A DNA stretch of 64,000 bases from Pseudomonas sp. ABC1 (GCF_013395055.1 NZ_CP058349.1:2230001-2294000); one strand, 5' to 3'; counted from the stretch's first letter, positions 52,636 through 61,994 are shown. Program-made: numbers and translations. Notes: generated by a model from the letters alone, not told the origin.

Positions 52636-53247
52636 TCAATTCAGGGTCAGCTTGATCCCGAATCCGACCAGGCACAGCCCTGCCAGCTTTTCCAGCAATC
52701 GCGAGATACGTGGATTGGCCCGCATGCGTTCCGCCAGGAAGTGGGCACTCAGCACCACCACCAGACCATAGAGAAACGTGAGTACGGCAATGGTCGCCGC
52801 CAGGAAGGCGAAAGTCTGCATACCCTGGTGGCGCACCGGGTCGATGAACAGCGGGAAGAAGGCCATGTAGAACACGATGGCCTTGGGATTGAACAGGGTG
52901 ATGATCAGCGCCTGACGCAGGTAGTGGCGAGCCTTGATGTTCAGTGTCGGCGCCGCCCCGGGTTTGGCCAGCAGCATGCGCAGGCCCAACCAGATCAGGT
53001 AGGCCGCGCCCAGCCATTGCACCAGGTGGAAGGCCGCCGGATAGGCCTTGAGCAGTGCGGCGACACCTGCCACCGCCAGCCACATCAGCACCTGGTCGCC
53101 GAGGATGATGCCCAGGGTCGAGGCCAATCCACCGAGAATCCCGCCCTTGCTGGTGGACAGGATCAGCGCCAGGTTTCCCGGCCCCGGGATGGCCAGCAGA
53201 AGGATGAAAGCCGCCACGAAGGCACCGTAGTCCGTCACACCGAACAT
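52636..53247 (-). CDS. LysE/RhtB-type amino-acid exporter
   Basis: This 203-residue membrane protein has six predicted helices typical of the LysE/RhtB family. Landmarks are AFILLLAIPGPGNLALILSTSKGGILGGLASTLGIILGDQVLM (about residues 11-53), and ALIITLFNPKAIVFYMAFFPLFID (about 112-135), which contains the conserved N-P-K. It exports an amino acid or derivative by proton exchange; the substrate is not known. The gene lies downstream of glmU on the same strand, separated by 108 bp. Confidence 0.9.
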   Translation of the reverse strand: MFGVTDYGAFVAAFILLLAIPGPGNLALILSTSKGGILGGLASTLGIILGDQVLMWLAVAGVAALLKAYPAAFHLVQWLGAAYLIWLGLRMLLAKPGAAPTLNIKARHYLRQALIITLFNPKAIVFYMAFFPLFIDPVRHQGMQTFAFLAATIAVLTFLYGLVVVLSAHFLAERMRANPRISRLLEKLAGLCLVGFGIKLTLN

Positions 53248-53311
53248 ATTTCCTTTCCCTCTCTATCGCCCACCTTCCGCCCCTGCACGGTGAGGCGCAT
53301 CAGAGCGTTCA

Positions 53312-53329
53312 GGTGCGCACGGCGCACCC
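53312..53329. repeat. Partial arm of the GTAGGGTGCGCC repeat
   Basis: GGTGCGCACGGCGCACCC is the outer 18 bases of the 21-bp repeat arm found at 1230-1250 and 41485-41505. It lies in the 108-bp gap between glmU and the LysE-type gene. Confidence 0.6.
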
Positions 53330-53355
53330 GCATGCAGCGTCACGTTATCGTGAAT

Positions 53356-54726
53356 TCAGCTCTTTTTGCCGGACTTGGTCGGACGCTGCCAGCCTTCGAT
53401 ATTGCGCTGACGACCACGACCCAGCGCCAGGCCATCGGCCGGCACATCCTCGGTGATGGTGGAGCCAGCGCCAGTGGTCGAACCACTGCCCAGGACCAGT
53501 GGCGCTACCAGCGAACTGTTGGAACCGATGAAGACATCTTCCCCCAACACGGTGCGGTGCTTGTTGGCACCGTCATAGTTGCAGGTGATGGTGCCAGCGC
53601 CGATATTGCTGCGCGCACCCACTTCGGCATCGCCCAGGTAGCTCAGGTGGCCAGCCTTGGCACCCTCGCCCAATACCGCGTTCTTCAGTTCGACGAAGTT
53701 ACCGACATGGGCCTTGGCCCCCAGCACGGTGCCGGGACGCAGGCGGGCGAAAGGACCGCAGTCCGCACCCTCGCCGACCTCGGCACCTTCCAGATGACTG
53801 TTGGCCTTGATGATCGCGCCTTTGCGCAGGGTGCTGTCCTTGATCACGCAGTTAGGCCCGATCTGCACGTCATCCTCTATCACTACACGCCCTTCGAGGA
53901 TCACGTTGATATCGATGGTCACGTCACGCCCGACGCTAACATCGCCGCGTACGTCGAAGCGGTAGGGATCGATCAGCGTAACCCCTTGTGCCATCAGGCG
54001 ATTGGCCAGGCGTTGCTGGTAGTGGCCTTCCAGTTGCGAGAGCTGGATGCGGTCATTGGCGCCCTGCACTTCCATCGCATCCTCGGCCTTCTCGGTGGCC
54101 ACCACCAGACCGTCCCCCACCGCCATGGCGATGACGTCGGTGAGGTAGTACTCGCCCTGGGCATTGCTGTTGGACAGACGACCCAGCCAGTCGCCCAGCC
54201 GATTGCCCGGAACCGCCAGGATGCCGGTGTTGCCCTCGCGGATCAGCCGCTGCTCGGCCGTGGCGTCCTTGTGTTCGACGATGGCCGTGACCACGCCGGA
54301 CTCGTCACGCACGATGCGGCCATAGCCGGTCGGGTCATCCAGTTCCACCGTCAGCAGGGCAAGCTGCTCGCCACCCACTTTCTGCAACAGGCGCTCCAGC
54401 GTGGGTTGCTCGATCAGCGGAACATCGCCGTAGAGGATCAGCACGCGCTCGGCCGTCAGTGCCGGCAGGGCCTGGGCCACGGCATGGCCGGTTCCCAGTT
54501 GTTCGGCCTGCAGCACGAAGTTCAGGTCATCCGCCGCCAGACGCTCGCGTACGCTGTCGGCGCCATGGCCAATCACCACATGGATGCCCCGTGGCTGCAA
54601 CTGGCGAGCCGTATCGATCACATGGCCGAGCATGGACTTGCCCGCAACCGGGTGCAGTACCTTCGGCAGGCTGGAGCGCATGCGGGTGCCCTGGCCGGCG
54701 GCGAGGATGACGATATCGAGGGACAT
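53356..54726 (-). CDS. glmU: Bifunctional GlcNAc-1-phosphate uridyltransferase/GlcN-1-phosphate acetyltransferase
   Basis: This 456-residue GlmU makes UDP-GlcNAc for peptidoglycan and LPS. The N-terminal uridyltransferase (residues 1-229) has LAAGQGTRMRSSLPKVLHP and the YGDVPL strand. The C-terminal left-handed beta-helix (about 251-456) has hexapeptide repeats and the acetyl-CoA pocket (PGTVLGAKAHVGNFVELKNA, NIGAGTITCNYDG). ATG 54726 gives the standard N-terminus. It follows the atp operon terminator. Confidence 0.97.
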   Translation of the reverse strand: MSLDIVILAAGQGTRMRSSLPKVLHPVAGKSMLGHVIDTARQLQPRGIHVVIGHGADSVRERLAADDLNFVLQAEQLGTGHAVAQALPALTAERVLILYGDVPLIEQPTLERLLQKVGGEQLALLTVELDDPTGYGRIVRDESGVVTAIVEHKDATAEQRLIREGNTGILAVPGNRLGDWLGRLSNSNAQGEYYLTDVIAMAVGDGLVVATEKAEDAMEVQGANDRIQLSQLEGHYQQRLANRLMAQGVTLIDPYRFDVRGDVSVGRDVTIDINVILEGRVVIEDDVQIGPNCVIKDSTLRKGAIIKANSHLEGAEVGEGADCGPFARLRPGTVLGAKAHVGNFVELKNAVLGEGAKAGHLSYLGDAEVGARSNIGAGTITCNYDGANKHRTVLGEDVFIGSNSSLVAPLVLGSGSTTGAGSTITEDVPADGLALGRGRQRNIEGWQRPTKSGKKS

Positions 54727-54757
54727 GGAAACGATCCTGTACGGTTTCTGAAAAAGA

Positions 54758-54783
54758 AAAAGGGTAGCCAAGGCTACCCTTTT
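54758..54783 (-). terminator. Intrinsic terminator of the atp operon
   Basis: AAAAGGGTAGCC / GGCTACCCTTTT forms a perfect 12-bp stem with loop AA, followed on the minus strand by a T-rich tail (TCTTTTTC). It lies between atpC and glmU. Confidence 0.9.
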
Positions 54784-54811
54784 ACTCGTGCAAGGTGAAA
54801 CGGACGGGCGA

Positions 54812-55240
54812 TCAGCCGCGGCCGTACTTCTTGCGCAGGTGCTCGATGGTGCGCAGTTGCGCAGCGGCTTCGGCCAGACGAGCTGCGGCGGAGCCGTAGT
54901 CGAATTCCGCACCCTTTTCATTGAGCGCCTTCTCGGCGGCCTTGACGGCAGCCTGTGCAGCGGCTTCGTCGAGATCCTTGGCACGTGTAGCAGTATCGGC
55001 CAGGACCTTGACCATATTCGGCTGGACTTCGATGAAGCCACCGGAAATATAGAAGATCTCTTCCTCACCACCCTGCTTGATCACACGCACGGGACCCGGC
55101 TTGAGATCGGTCAGCAATGGCGCGTGGCCTGGCAGAATACCCAGGTCACCCAGATGACCATGGGCAACGACCATTTCCACCAGTCCCGAGAACAGCTCTT
55201 CTTCCGCACTGACGATGTCACAGTGGACTGTCATAGCCAT
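54812..55240 (-). CDS. atpC: ATP synthase epsilon subunit
   Basis: This 142-residue F1 epsilon couples and inhibits rotation. The N-terminal beta-sandwich (residues 1-85) reads MAMTVHCDIVSAEEELFSGLVEMVVAHGHLGDLGILPGHAPLLTDLKPG, and the helical C-terminal hairpin covers about 90-142. It is the last gene of the operon and its length is typical. Confidence 0.97.
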   Translation of the reverse strand: MAMTVHCDIVSAEEELFSGLVEMVVAHGHLGDLGILPGHAPLLTDLKPGPVRVIKQGGEEEIFYISGGFIEVQPNMVKVLADTATRAKDLDEAAAQAAVKAAEKALNEKGAEFDYGSAAARLAEAAAQLRTIEHLRKKYGRG

Positions 55241-55320
55241 AGTATTGCCTCGGTAGTCGGCCCCGACGGGCGCTCATGCGCCGCCAGGCCCGGATCGGCG
55301 CCCGCGAACGGGCGCACCAG

Positions 55321-56697
55321 TTACAGTTTTGCAGCTTTCTCGATGGCTTCGTCGATACCGCCGACCATGTAGAACGCCTGCTCCGGCAGGTGATCGTAGT
55401 CACCGTTGAGGATGCCGGCGAAACCACGGATGGTTTCTTTCAGCGGAACGTACTTGCCTGGCGAACCGGTGAAGACTTCGGCCACGAAGAACGGCTGGGA
55501 CAGGAAGCGCTGGATCTTACGGGCACGGGATACCAGCTGCTTGTCGGATTCCGACAGCTCGTCCATACCGAGGATCGCGATGATGTCCTTCAGTTCCTTG
55601 TAACGCTGCAGGACGTACTGAACGCCACGAGCGGTGTCGTAGTGCTCCTGGCCGATCACCAGCGGGTCCAGCTGACGCGAGGTGGAGTCGAGCGGATCGA
55701 CCGCCGGGTAGATACCCAGGGAGGCGATGTCGCGGGACAGAACCACGGTGGCGTCCAAGTGGGCGAAGGTGGTCGCCGGGCTCGGGTCGGTCAAGTCATC
55801 CGCAGGTACGTATACGGCTTGTACCGAGGTGATCGAGCCGTTCTTGGTGGAGGTGATGCGCTCTTGCAGAACGCCCATTTCCTCGGCCAGGGTCGGCTGG
55901 TAGCCCACTGCGGACGGCATACGACCCAGCAGCGCGGACACTTCGGTACCGGCCAGGGTGTAGCGGTAGATGTTGTCGACGAACAGCAGAACGTCACGGC
56001 CTTCGTCACGGAACTTCTCGGCCATGGTCAGGCCGGTCAGTGCCACACGCAGACGGTTTCCTGGTGGCTCGTTCATCTGGCCATAGACCAGGGCGACCTT
56101 GTCCAGAACGTTGGAGTCCTTCATCTCGTGATAGAAGTCGTTACCTTCACGAGTACGCTCGCCCACGCCAGCGAACACGGAGTAACCGCTGTGTTCCATG
56201 GCGATGTTGCGGATCAGTTCCATCATGTTGACGGTCTTGCCGACACCGGCACCACCGAACAGACCGACTTTACCGCCCTTGGCGAACGGGCAGACCAGGT
56301 CGATGACCTTGATGCCGGTTTCCAGCAGGTCGTTGCCGCCAGCCTGTTCGGCATAGCTCGGCGCAGCGCGGTGGATGCCCCAACGCTCTTCTTCACCGAT
56401 CGGACCGGCTTCGTCGATTGGGTTGCCCAGTACGTCCATGATCCGGCCCAGGGTGGCAGTGCCAACCGGTACGGAGATGGCAGCGCCAGTGTTGCTGACG
56501 TCCAGGCCACGCTTGAGGCCTTCGGTCGAACCCATGGCGATGGTACGGACGATGCCGTCGCCCAGCTGCTGCTGGACTTCCAGGGTGGTCTCGGCGCCGC
56601 TGACTTTCAGGGCGTCATAGACGTTCGGCACCAGATCGCGCGGAAATTCCACGTCGATAACGGCGCCGATGATTTGAACGATACGTCCGCTACTCAT
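55321..56697 (-). CDS. atpD: ATP synthase beta subunit
   Basis: This 458-residue catalytic F1 beta has Walker A GGAGVGKTV (about residues 147-155), the VGERTREGNDFYHE motif containing the catalytic glutamate, Walker B LLFVDNIYRYTLAG, and the C-terminal IQRFLSQPFFVAEVFTGSPGKYV. With alpha it synthesises ATP from ADP and phosphate. All key residues are present. Confidence 0.98.
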   Translation of the reverse strand: MSSGRIVQIIGAVIDVEFPRDLVPNVYDALKVSGAETTLEVQQQLGDGIVRTIAMGSTEGLKRGLDVSNTGAAISVPVGTATLGRIMDVLGNPIDEAGPIGEEERWGIHRAAPSYAEQAGGNDLLETGIKVIDLVCPFAKGGKVGLFGGAGVGKTVNMMELIRNIAMEHSGYSVFAGVGERTREGNDFYHEMKDSNVLDKVALVYGQMNEPPGNRLRVALTGLTMAEKFRDEGRDVLLFVDNIYRYTLAGTEVSALLGRMPSAVGYQPTLAEEMGVLQERITSTKNGSITSVQAVYVPADDLTDPSPATTFAHLDATVVLSRDIASLGIYPAVDPLDSTSRQLDPLVIGQEHYDTARGVQYVLQRYKELKDIIAILGMDELSESDKQLVSRARKIQRFLSQPFFVAEVFTGSPGKYVPLKETIRGFAGILNGDYDHLPEQAFYMVGGIDEAIEKAAKL

Positions 56698-56727
56698 GTT
56701 TGGTTCCTCTGAATATTTGAACCGTTC

Positions 56728-57594
56728 TTAAACCGCGGCAGCGCCGCCGACGATTTCCGAAATTTCCTGCGTGATCGCAGCCTGACGGGCCTTGTTGTAC
56801 ACCAGTTGCAGATCCTTGATGAGATCGCCGGCGTTGTCGGTCGCGTTCTTCATCGCGATCATGCGGGCCGCCTGCTCGGCAGCGCCGTTCTCGACCACTG
56901 CCTGGTAGACCTGCGACTCGATGTAGCGCACCAGCAGTGCGTCCAGCAGTCGTTGCGGGTCCGGCTCGTACAAGTAGTCCCACTGGCCCTTCGGCGCGGT
57001 CTGATCGTCTTCACCTGCGGCCAGAGGCAGCAACTGATCGATGCTGGGCTTCTGCACCATGGTGTTGATGAACTTGTTCGACACCAGGTAAAGGCGATCG
57101 ATACGCCCCTGGTCGAAGGCATCCAGCATGACCTTGACGCTACCGACCAGGTCATTCACCGACGGGGCTTCGCCCAGTTGGCTGATTGCCGCGACCACAT
57201 TGCCGCCGAAACTGCGGAAGAAGCTCGCGCCCTTGTTACCGATCACGCACAGGTCGGCTTCGACATTGCTGTCGTGCCACTGCTTCATGTTCTTGATCAG
57301 GGCCTTGAACAGGTTGATGTTCAAGCCACCGCACAGGCCACGGTCGGACGATACGATGATGTATCCGACACGCTTGACCGGGCGCTCGACCATGAAGGGA
57401 TGGCGGTATTCCGGGTTGGTATTGGCCAAATGGCCAATCACCTGACGGATCCGCTCCGCGTAGGGACGGCTGGCAGCCATGCGCTGTTGTGCCTTGCGCA
57501 TCTTGCTGACCGCCACTTTCTCCATGGCGCTGGTGATCTTCTGCGTGCTTTTGATGCTCGCAATCTTGCTGCGAATCTCTTTTGCGCCTGCCAT
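56728..57594 (-). CDS. atpG: ATP synthase gamma subunit
   Basis: This 288-residue central-stalk gamma starts MAGAKEIRSKIASIKSTQKITSAMEKVAVSKMRKAQ, the conserved N-terminal coiled-coil helix. GYIIVSSDRGLCGGLN lies in the middle domain. The C-terminal helix MIAMKNATDNAGDLIKDLQLVYNKARQAAITQEISEIVGG completes the shaft that rotates inside alpha-beta. Confidence 0.97.
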   Translation of the reverse strand: MAGAKEIRSKIASIKSTQKITSAMEKVAVSKMRKAQQRMAASRPYAERIRQVIGHLANTNPEYRHPFMVERPVKRVGYIIVSSDRGLCGGLNINLFKALIKNMKQWHDSNVEADLCVIGNKGASFFRSFGGNVVAAISQLGEAPSVNDLVGSVKVMLDAFDQGRIDRLYLVSNKFINTMVQKPSIDQLLPLAAGEDDQTAPKGQWDYLYEPDPQRLLDALLVRYIESQVYQAVVENGAAEQAARMIAMKNATDNAGDLIKDLQLVYNKARQAAITQEISEIVGGAAAV

Positions 57595-57645
57595 TTGACA
57601 CCTATCGGGTTAAGCAGGCGGGAACCTTGCGGTTCCCGCTGCGGC

Positions 57646-59190
57646 TTACCAGGTTTGGGTGGCCTTGAACGACTCGATACCGGACTTGATGCCAGCGTCG
57701 ATTTCGTCGTTGAAGTCGCCCTTTTCGTTGATCTTCGCCAGCAGAGCGGCATGCTCGTGCTGGAAGTAGGCGATCAACGCCTGCTCGAAGGCACCGACCT
57801 TGGCCACTTCGATGTCCTGCAGGAAGCCACGCTCGGCGGCATACAGGGACACGGCCATTTCGGCGATGGACATCGGCGCATACTGCTTCTGCTTCATCAG
57901 CTCGGTGACGCGCTGACCATGCTCCAGCTGCTTGCGGGTCGCTTCGTCCAGATCGGAAGCGAACTGGGCGAAAGCCGCCAGTTCACGGTACTGGGCCAGC
58001 GCGGTACGAATACCACCGGACAGCTTCTTGATGATCTTGGTCTGAGCGGCACCACCCACGCGGGATACCGAGATACCGGCGTTGACGGCCGGACGGATAC
58101 CCGAGTTGAACATGGCCGATTCCAGGAAGATCTGACCGTCGGTGATCGAGATCACGTTGGTCGGAACGAACGCGGAAACGTCGCCAGCCTGGGTTTCGAT
58201 GATCGGCAGAGCGGTCAGGGAACCGGTCTTGCCAGTCACGGCGCCATTGGTGAACTTCTCGACGTACTCTTCGGAAACGCGGGAAGCGCGCTCCAGCAGA
58301 CGGCTGTGGAGATAGAACACGTCGCCCGGGTAGGCTTCACGTCCTGGCGGACGGCGCAGCAGCAGGGAGATCTGGCGATAGGCAACGGCTTGCTTGGACA
58401 GATCGTCATAAACGATCAGTGCGTCTTCGCCGCGGTCGCGGAAGTACTCACCCATGGTGCAACCGGCATACGGCGCCAGGTATTGCAGGGCAGCGGACTC
58501 GGAAGCCGAGGCAGCGACGACGATAGTGTTAGCCAGGGCGCCGTGTTCTTCCAGCTTGCGAACCACGTTGGCGATGGTCGACTGCTTCTGACCGATGGCC
58601 ACGTAGACGCAACGGATGCCACTGTCTTTCTGGTTGATGATGGCGTCGATGGCCAGAGCGGTCTTGCCGATCTGACGGTCACCGATGATCAGCTCGCGCT
58701 GGCCACGGCCGACCGGGATCATGGCATCGACCGACTTGTAGCCGGTCTGTACCGGCTGGTCGACCGACTTACGCCAGATCACGCCAGGCGCGACTTTTTC
58801 CACCGCGTCGGTGGCCTGGGCGTTTACCGGGCCCTTGCCGTCGACGGGGTTGCCCAGGGCATCGACCACACGACCCAGCAGTTCCGGACCGACCGGTACT
58901 TCCAGGACGCGGCCAGTGCACTTGGCGCTCATGCCTTCGGTCAGACCCTGGTAGCTGCCCAGGACCACGGCACCGACGGAGTCCTGCTCCAGGTTCAGTG
59001 CCATACCGTAGATGCCGCCAGGGAATTCGATCATTTCGCCGTACATCACATCGGCCAGGCCGTAGATGCGAACGATGCCGTCGGAAACGCTGACGATGGT
59101 GCCCTCATTACGGGCTTGAGCAGACACATCGCTCTTGGCGATACGCTGCTTGATGATTTCACTAATCTCGGAAGGATTCAGTTGCTGCAT
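57646..59190 (-). CDS. atpA: ATP synthase alpha subunit
   Basis: This 514-residue F1 alpha has the noncatalytic nucleotide site with Walker A GDRQIGKTA (about residues 169-177) and the SESAALQYLAPYAGCTMGEYFRD region. The arginine finger segment VGGAAQTKIIKKLSGGIRTALAQYRELAAFAQFASDLD is present near residue 370. Length and motifs are typical. Confidence 0.98.
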   Translation of the reverse strand: MQQLNPSEISEIIKQRIAKSDVSAQARNEGTIVSVSDGIVRIYGLADVMYGEMIEFPGGIYGMALNLEQDSVGAVVLGSYQGLTEGMSAKCTGRVLEVPVGPELLGRVVDALGNPVDGKGPVNAQATDAVEKVAPGVIWRKSVDQPVQTGYKSVDAMIPVGRGQRELIIGDRQIGKTALAIDAIINQKDSGIRCVYVAIGQKQSTIANVVRKLEEHGALANTIVVAASASESAALQYLAPYAGCTMGEYFRDRGEDALIVYDDLSKQAVAYRQISLLLRRPPGREAYPGDVFYLHSRLLERASRVSEEYVEKFTNGAVTGKTGSLTALPIIETQAGDVSAFVPTNVISITDGQIFLESAMFNSGIRPAVNAGISVSRVGGAAQTKIIKKLSGGIRTALAQYRELAAFAQFASDLDEATRKQLEHGQRVTELMKQKQYAPMSIAEMAVSLYAAERGFLQDIEVAKVGAFEQALIAYFQHEHAALLAKINEKGDFNDEIDAGIKSGIESFKATQTW

Positions 59191-59205
59191 GCCATGACCC
59201 TCAAA

Positions 59206-59742
59206 TCAGGATTTCAACGATTCGGCCAACTGGCTCAGTTTGCCGCGGACCGAACCGTCGACAACCACGTCACCGGCGCGGATAACCAAGCCGCCGATAA
59301 GAGCAGGGTTAACGACCTGCTGGGGGTTGACGGTACGATCTAGCCGCTTCGACAGGGCGGCAGCCAAAGTTTGGAGTTGCTCGGCGCTCAGCTCGAAAGC
59401 CGTCTGCACCTCGACGTCGATTGTCTTGTCGGCCTCGGCCTTGAGTTCCTCGAACAGCGTCCGAATGGTCGGCAACACAGCCAGGCGATCATATTCACCC
59501 AGCGTATTGACGAAATTGCGGAACGCTTCATCGGTGGAGTCGCCGAATGCGTCTACCAGCGTCCTGACCTTTGCTTCACTGGTCAGACGCGGGTTTTTCA
59601 GCAGTTCGGCGACTTCCGGGACTTCAACGGCGATCGCAGCCAGGTTCAGCATGCCAGACCAGGATTCGGTCTGGCCGCCGGCGCTGGCGAACTCGAAAGC
59701 GGCTTTCGCGTAAGGCCGGGCAAGCGTCTGGGTATTGATCAT
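59206..59742 (-). CDS. atpH: ATP synthase delta subunit
   Basis: This 178-residue peripheral-stalk delta subunit starts TLARPYAKAAFEFASAGGQ, the N-terminal helical bundle that binds the alpha N-terminus. The C-terminal part has the family end LIGGLVIRAGDVVVDGSVRGKLSQLAESL. It connects F1 to subunit b. Confidence 0.96.
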   Translation of the reverse strand: MINTQTLARPYAKAAFEFASAGGQTESWSGMLNLAAIAVEVPEVAELLKNPRLTSEAKVRTLVDAFGDSTDEAFRNFVNTLGEYDRLAVLPTIRTLFEELKAEADKTIDVEVQTAFELSAEQLQTLAAALSKRLDRTVNPQQVVNPALIGGLVIRAGDVVVDGSVRGKLSQLAESLKS

Positions 59743-59754
59743 CGCTTGCCTCGC

Positions 59755-60225
59755 TTAGAGTTGGGAGGCCAGTTTTTCGACCAGATCATTGTGCGCCTTG
59801 GCATCCACCTGGGATTCCAGAATCTTCTCGGCACCCAGTACGGCCAGAGCCGCTACCTGAGAGCGAAGCTGATCCTTGGCACGATTCACTTCCTGTTCGA
59901 TTTCTGCGCGGGCGCCGGCGACCAGTCGCTCGCCTTCGGCACGTGCCTGTTGCTTGGCTTCTTCAACGATCGCGTTAGCCTGCTTGTTAGCCTGCTCAAG
60001 GATCTGGGCAGCTTGCCCCTTGGTCTCACGGAGGGTGTTGGTCACCTTCTCCTGAGCCAGTTTCAGGTCTTGCTGCGCACGGCCTGCGGCGTCCAGCCCT
60101 TCAGCGATTTTCTTCTGGCGTTCCTGCATGGCCTTGGTAATAGGCGGCCATACGAACTTCATGCAGAACCAGACGAAAATAGCGAAGGCGAACGTTTGAC
60201 CGAACAGCGTCAAGTTAATGTTCAC
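59755..60225 (-). CDS. atpF: ATP synthase b subunit
   Basis: This 156-residue stator b subunit has a membrane helix at residues 5-25 (LTLFGQTFAFAIFVWFCMKFVWP) and a long alanine- and charge-rich dimerisation helix (about 30-150, with RAQQDLKLAQEKVTNTL). It bridges F0 subunit a to F1 through delta. Confidence 0.96.
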   Translation of the reverse strand: MNINLTLFGQTFAFAIFVWFCMKFVWPPITKAMQERQKKIAEGLDAAGRAQQDLKLAQEKVTNTLRETKGQAAQILEQANKQANAIVEEAKQQARAEGERLVAGARAEIEQEVNRAKDQLRSQVAALAVLGAEKILESQVDAKAHNDLVEKLASQL

Positions 60226-60318
60226 AGCGATTTACCTCGTGCTATCTCGTTCGACGCGGTTGTCAATTCCACGGCAACGGGGCTCGCCAGGCGAACCCCA
60301 TCAGGAACCGGAAAATGC

Positions 60319-60546
60319 TTAGGCAGCGACAACGAAGATGAGGTACATCGCGATACCAACACCGATCATCGGTACGGCGTCGAGCAGACCAGCCATCAGG
60401 AAGGTCTTGGTTTGCAGCTGAGGAGCCAGCTCGGGTTGACGAGCGGTGGATTCCAGCAGCTTGCCACCCAGCAGGGCGAAGCCGATACCGGTGCCCAGGG
60501 CACCCAGACCGATCATGATGGCGGCAGCGATGTAGACGAGTTCCAT
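60319..60546 (-). CDS. atpE: ATP synthase c subunit
   Basis: This 75-residue hairpin of two helices forms the rotating c-ring. The polar loop is ARQPEL (R36, Q37, P38), and the proton-binding carboxylate is D56 in AGLLDAV. AGGAG precedes ATG 60546, so the short form is real. It differs from the 85-residue Pseudomonas c subunit I remember (which ends NPFVGQ) by lacking the extended ends and having LLESTARQPELAPQLQTK. DCCD-type c subunits of this length occur in other gamma- and beta-proteobacteria. Confidence 0.96.
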   Translation of the reverse strand: MELVYIAAAIMIGLGALGTGIGFALLGGKLLESTARQPELAPQLQTKTFLMAGLLDAVPMIGVGIAMYLIFVVAA

Positions 60547-60604
60547 GTAAAGCTCCTGAAGCTAAGGGGGGTTTAGGGTTTTAGGTTAGTGCGTTGATGC
60601 GTTT

Positions 60605-61459
60605 TCAGTGATGTTCTTCATGGGCAGAGCTGAGGTACACCACCGTCAATACCATGAAGATGAAGGCCTGCAGCGGAATCACCAGGATATGGAAGATCGC
60701 CCAAGGCACATTCAGGGTCCACTGCACGTAGAACGGCAGCAGAGCGATGAGGATGAAGACCACCTCACCGGCATACATGTTGCCGAACAGACGCAGGGCC
60801 AGGCTCAGCGGCTTGGTCAGCAGACCGAGTATCTCGAGGAACAGGTTGAACGGAACCAGCGTCCAGTGGTTGAACGGTGTGAACGACAATTCCTTGGTGA
60901 AGCCGCCGATGCCCTTGACCTTGATGCTGTAGAACAGGATCAGGATGAATACGCCGAGGGACAGGCCGAAGGTGCCGTTCGGATCGGCGGTGGGCACGAT
61001 CTTGAACGCCGGCAGGCCGAGCAGGCTGGCGATGCCCGGGATGTAGTCGACCGGGATCCACTTCAGGCTGTTCATCAGGAACACCCAGACGAAGATGGTC
61101 AGGGCCAGGGGAGCGATCAGGGTGTTGCGGCCGTGGAAGGTGTCCTTGACCACGCCTTCGACGAAGTCGACGCACATCTCGACGAAGTTCTGCAGCTTGC
61201 CCGGAACACCGGCGGTGGCAGCCCTGGCGGCGGCACTGAAGACCAGTATGAAGATCAGGCCCATGAACAGCGACCAACCCAGGGTGTCCAGGTGAACCGC
61301 CATGAAGCCCATCTCGCGAGCCTCGAGGCCGGTCTGGGCGATGGTCCAGGTAGCCTGGTCGAGGACGGTGCCATCCGCACGCTCGTAACCCGCAGGCAGC
61401 TTGCCATAGGTCAGGTTTTGCAGGTGATGCTGGATATATTCAGCCGGGGTACTCGCCAT
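60605..61459 (-). CDS. atpB: ATP synthase a subunit
   Basis: This 284-residue membrane a subunit forms the proton half-channels. The essential arginine lies in the helix SLALRLFGNMYAGEVVFI (near residue 220), and the C-terminal helix ends AFIFMVLTVVYLSSAHEEHH. The N-terminal EYIQHHLQNLTYGKLP and VWVFLMNSLKWIPVDYIP loops are family-typical. Length is typical for Pseudomonas. Confidence 0.97.
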   Translation of the reverse strand: MASTPAEYIQHHLQNLTYGKLPAGYERADGTVLDQATWTIAQTGLEAREMGFMAVHLDTLGWSLFMGLIFILVFSAAARAATAGVPGKLQNFVEMCVDFVEGVVKDTFHGRNTLIAPLALTIFVWVFLMNSLKWIPVDYIPGIASLLGLPAFKIVPTADPNGTFGLSLGVFILILFYSIKVKGIGGFTKELSFTPFNHWTLVPFNLFLEILGLLTKPLSLALRLFGNMYAGEVVFILIALLPFYVQWTLNVPWAIFHILVIPLQAFIFMVLTVVYLSSAHEEHH

Positions 61460-61474
61460 AGATGCCTCAAATGC

Positions 61475-61870
61475 TCAATGCTTCGGATTATTTTTCAGCA
61501 GGAGTGCACCTGCGCCCACACCCAGAACCAGCAGATAGCCGGCAAAAAGAGCAAGCGGCTCAAGAGGCCTCACTCCAACGAACACCAGCGCAAACAACGC
61601 TGCTGCAAGAATCTGTTTCCCCATTTCCCCAGACCAGAAGGACTGGATGATCGCCCCGGTCGAACGTGCGCCAAAATAACGAAAGGCCTTGTATGCGAAA
61701 TACACGTTCGCCAACAGTGCAATCGATCCGCCCAGCAGGACCGAGTAACCAGCCGTCAAATCAAACGACAGACCGGCCAGAATCGCCGCCACCACGGTGG
61801 CCAGCATCTGCATCCGTATCACACGGAAAACAGGCAAGCGATGGAGAGGTGTTCTGTTGCGTATTTTCAC
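61475..61870 (-). CDS. atpI: ATP synthase accessory protein AtpI
   Basis: This small hydrophobic protein of about 131 residues, AtpI, assists c-ring assembly. Four helices are visible, with LLGGSIALLANVYFAYKAFRYFGARSTGAIIQSFWSGEMGKQIL the conserved centre. GTG 61870 gives a normal length; an earlier GTG at 61900 is possible. It lies 16 bp upstream of atpB, and the 124-bp gap to parB holds the operon promoter region, where no motif stood out. Confidence 0.85.
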   Translation of the reverse strand: MKIRNRTPLHRLPVFRVIRMQMLATVVAAILAGLSFDLTAGYSVLLGGSIALLANVYFAYKAFRYFGARSTGAIIQSFWSGEMGKQILAAALFALVFVGVRPLEPLALFAGYLLVLGVGAGALLLKNNPKH

Positions 61871-61994
61871 CGTGTATCCATCACTGCGCAGTGTTTTCAC
61901 CGCAGTCAAAAAAGCGCGGCGAGTATAGGAGCAGCCCAACCCTGGTTCAACCTTCCGGTAGTAATTTGCCAGGACGGCTACATGGTTTTTTGTT

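Noticed and set aside
52741..54798. 685-codon open frame on the plus strand
   Set aside because: Antisense to glmU and the LysE-type gene.
56806..59343. 845-codon open frame across the atp genes
   Set aside because: It is antisense to atpG, atpA and atpH, which are certain.
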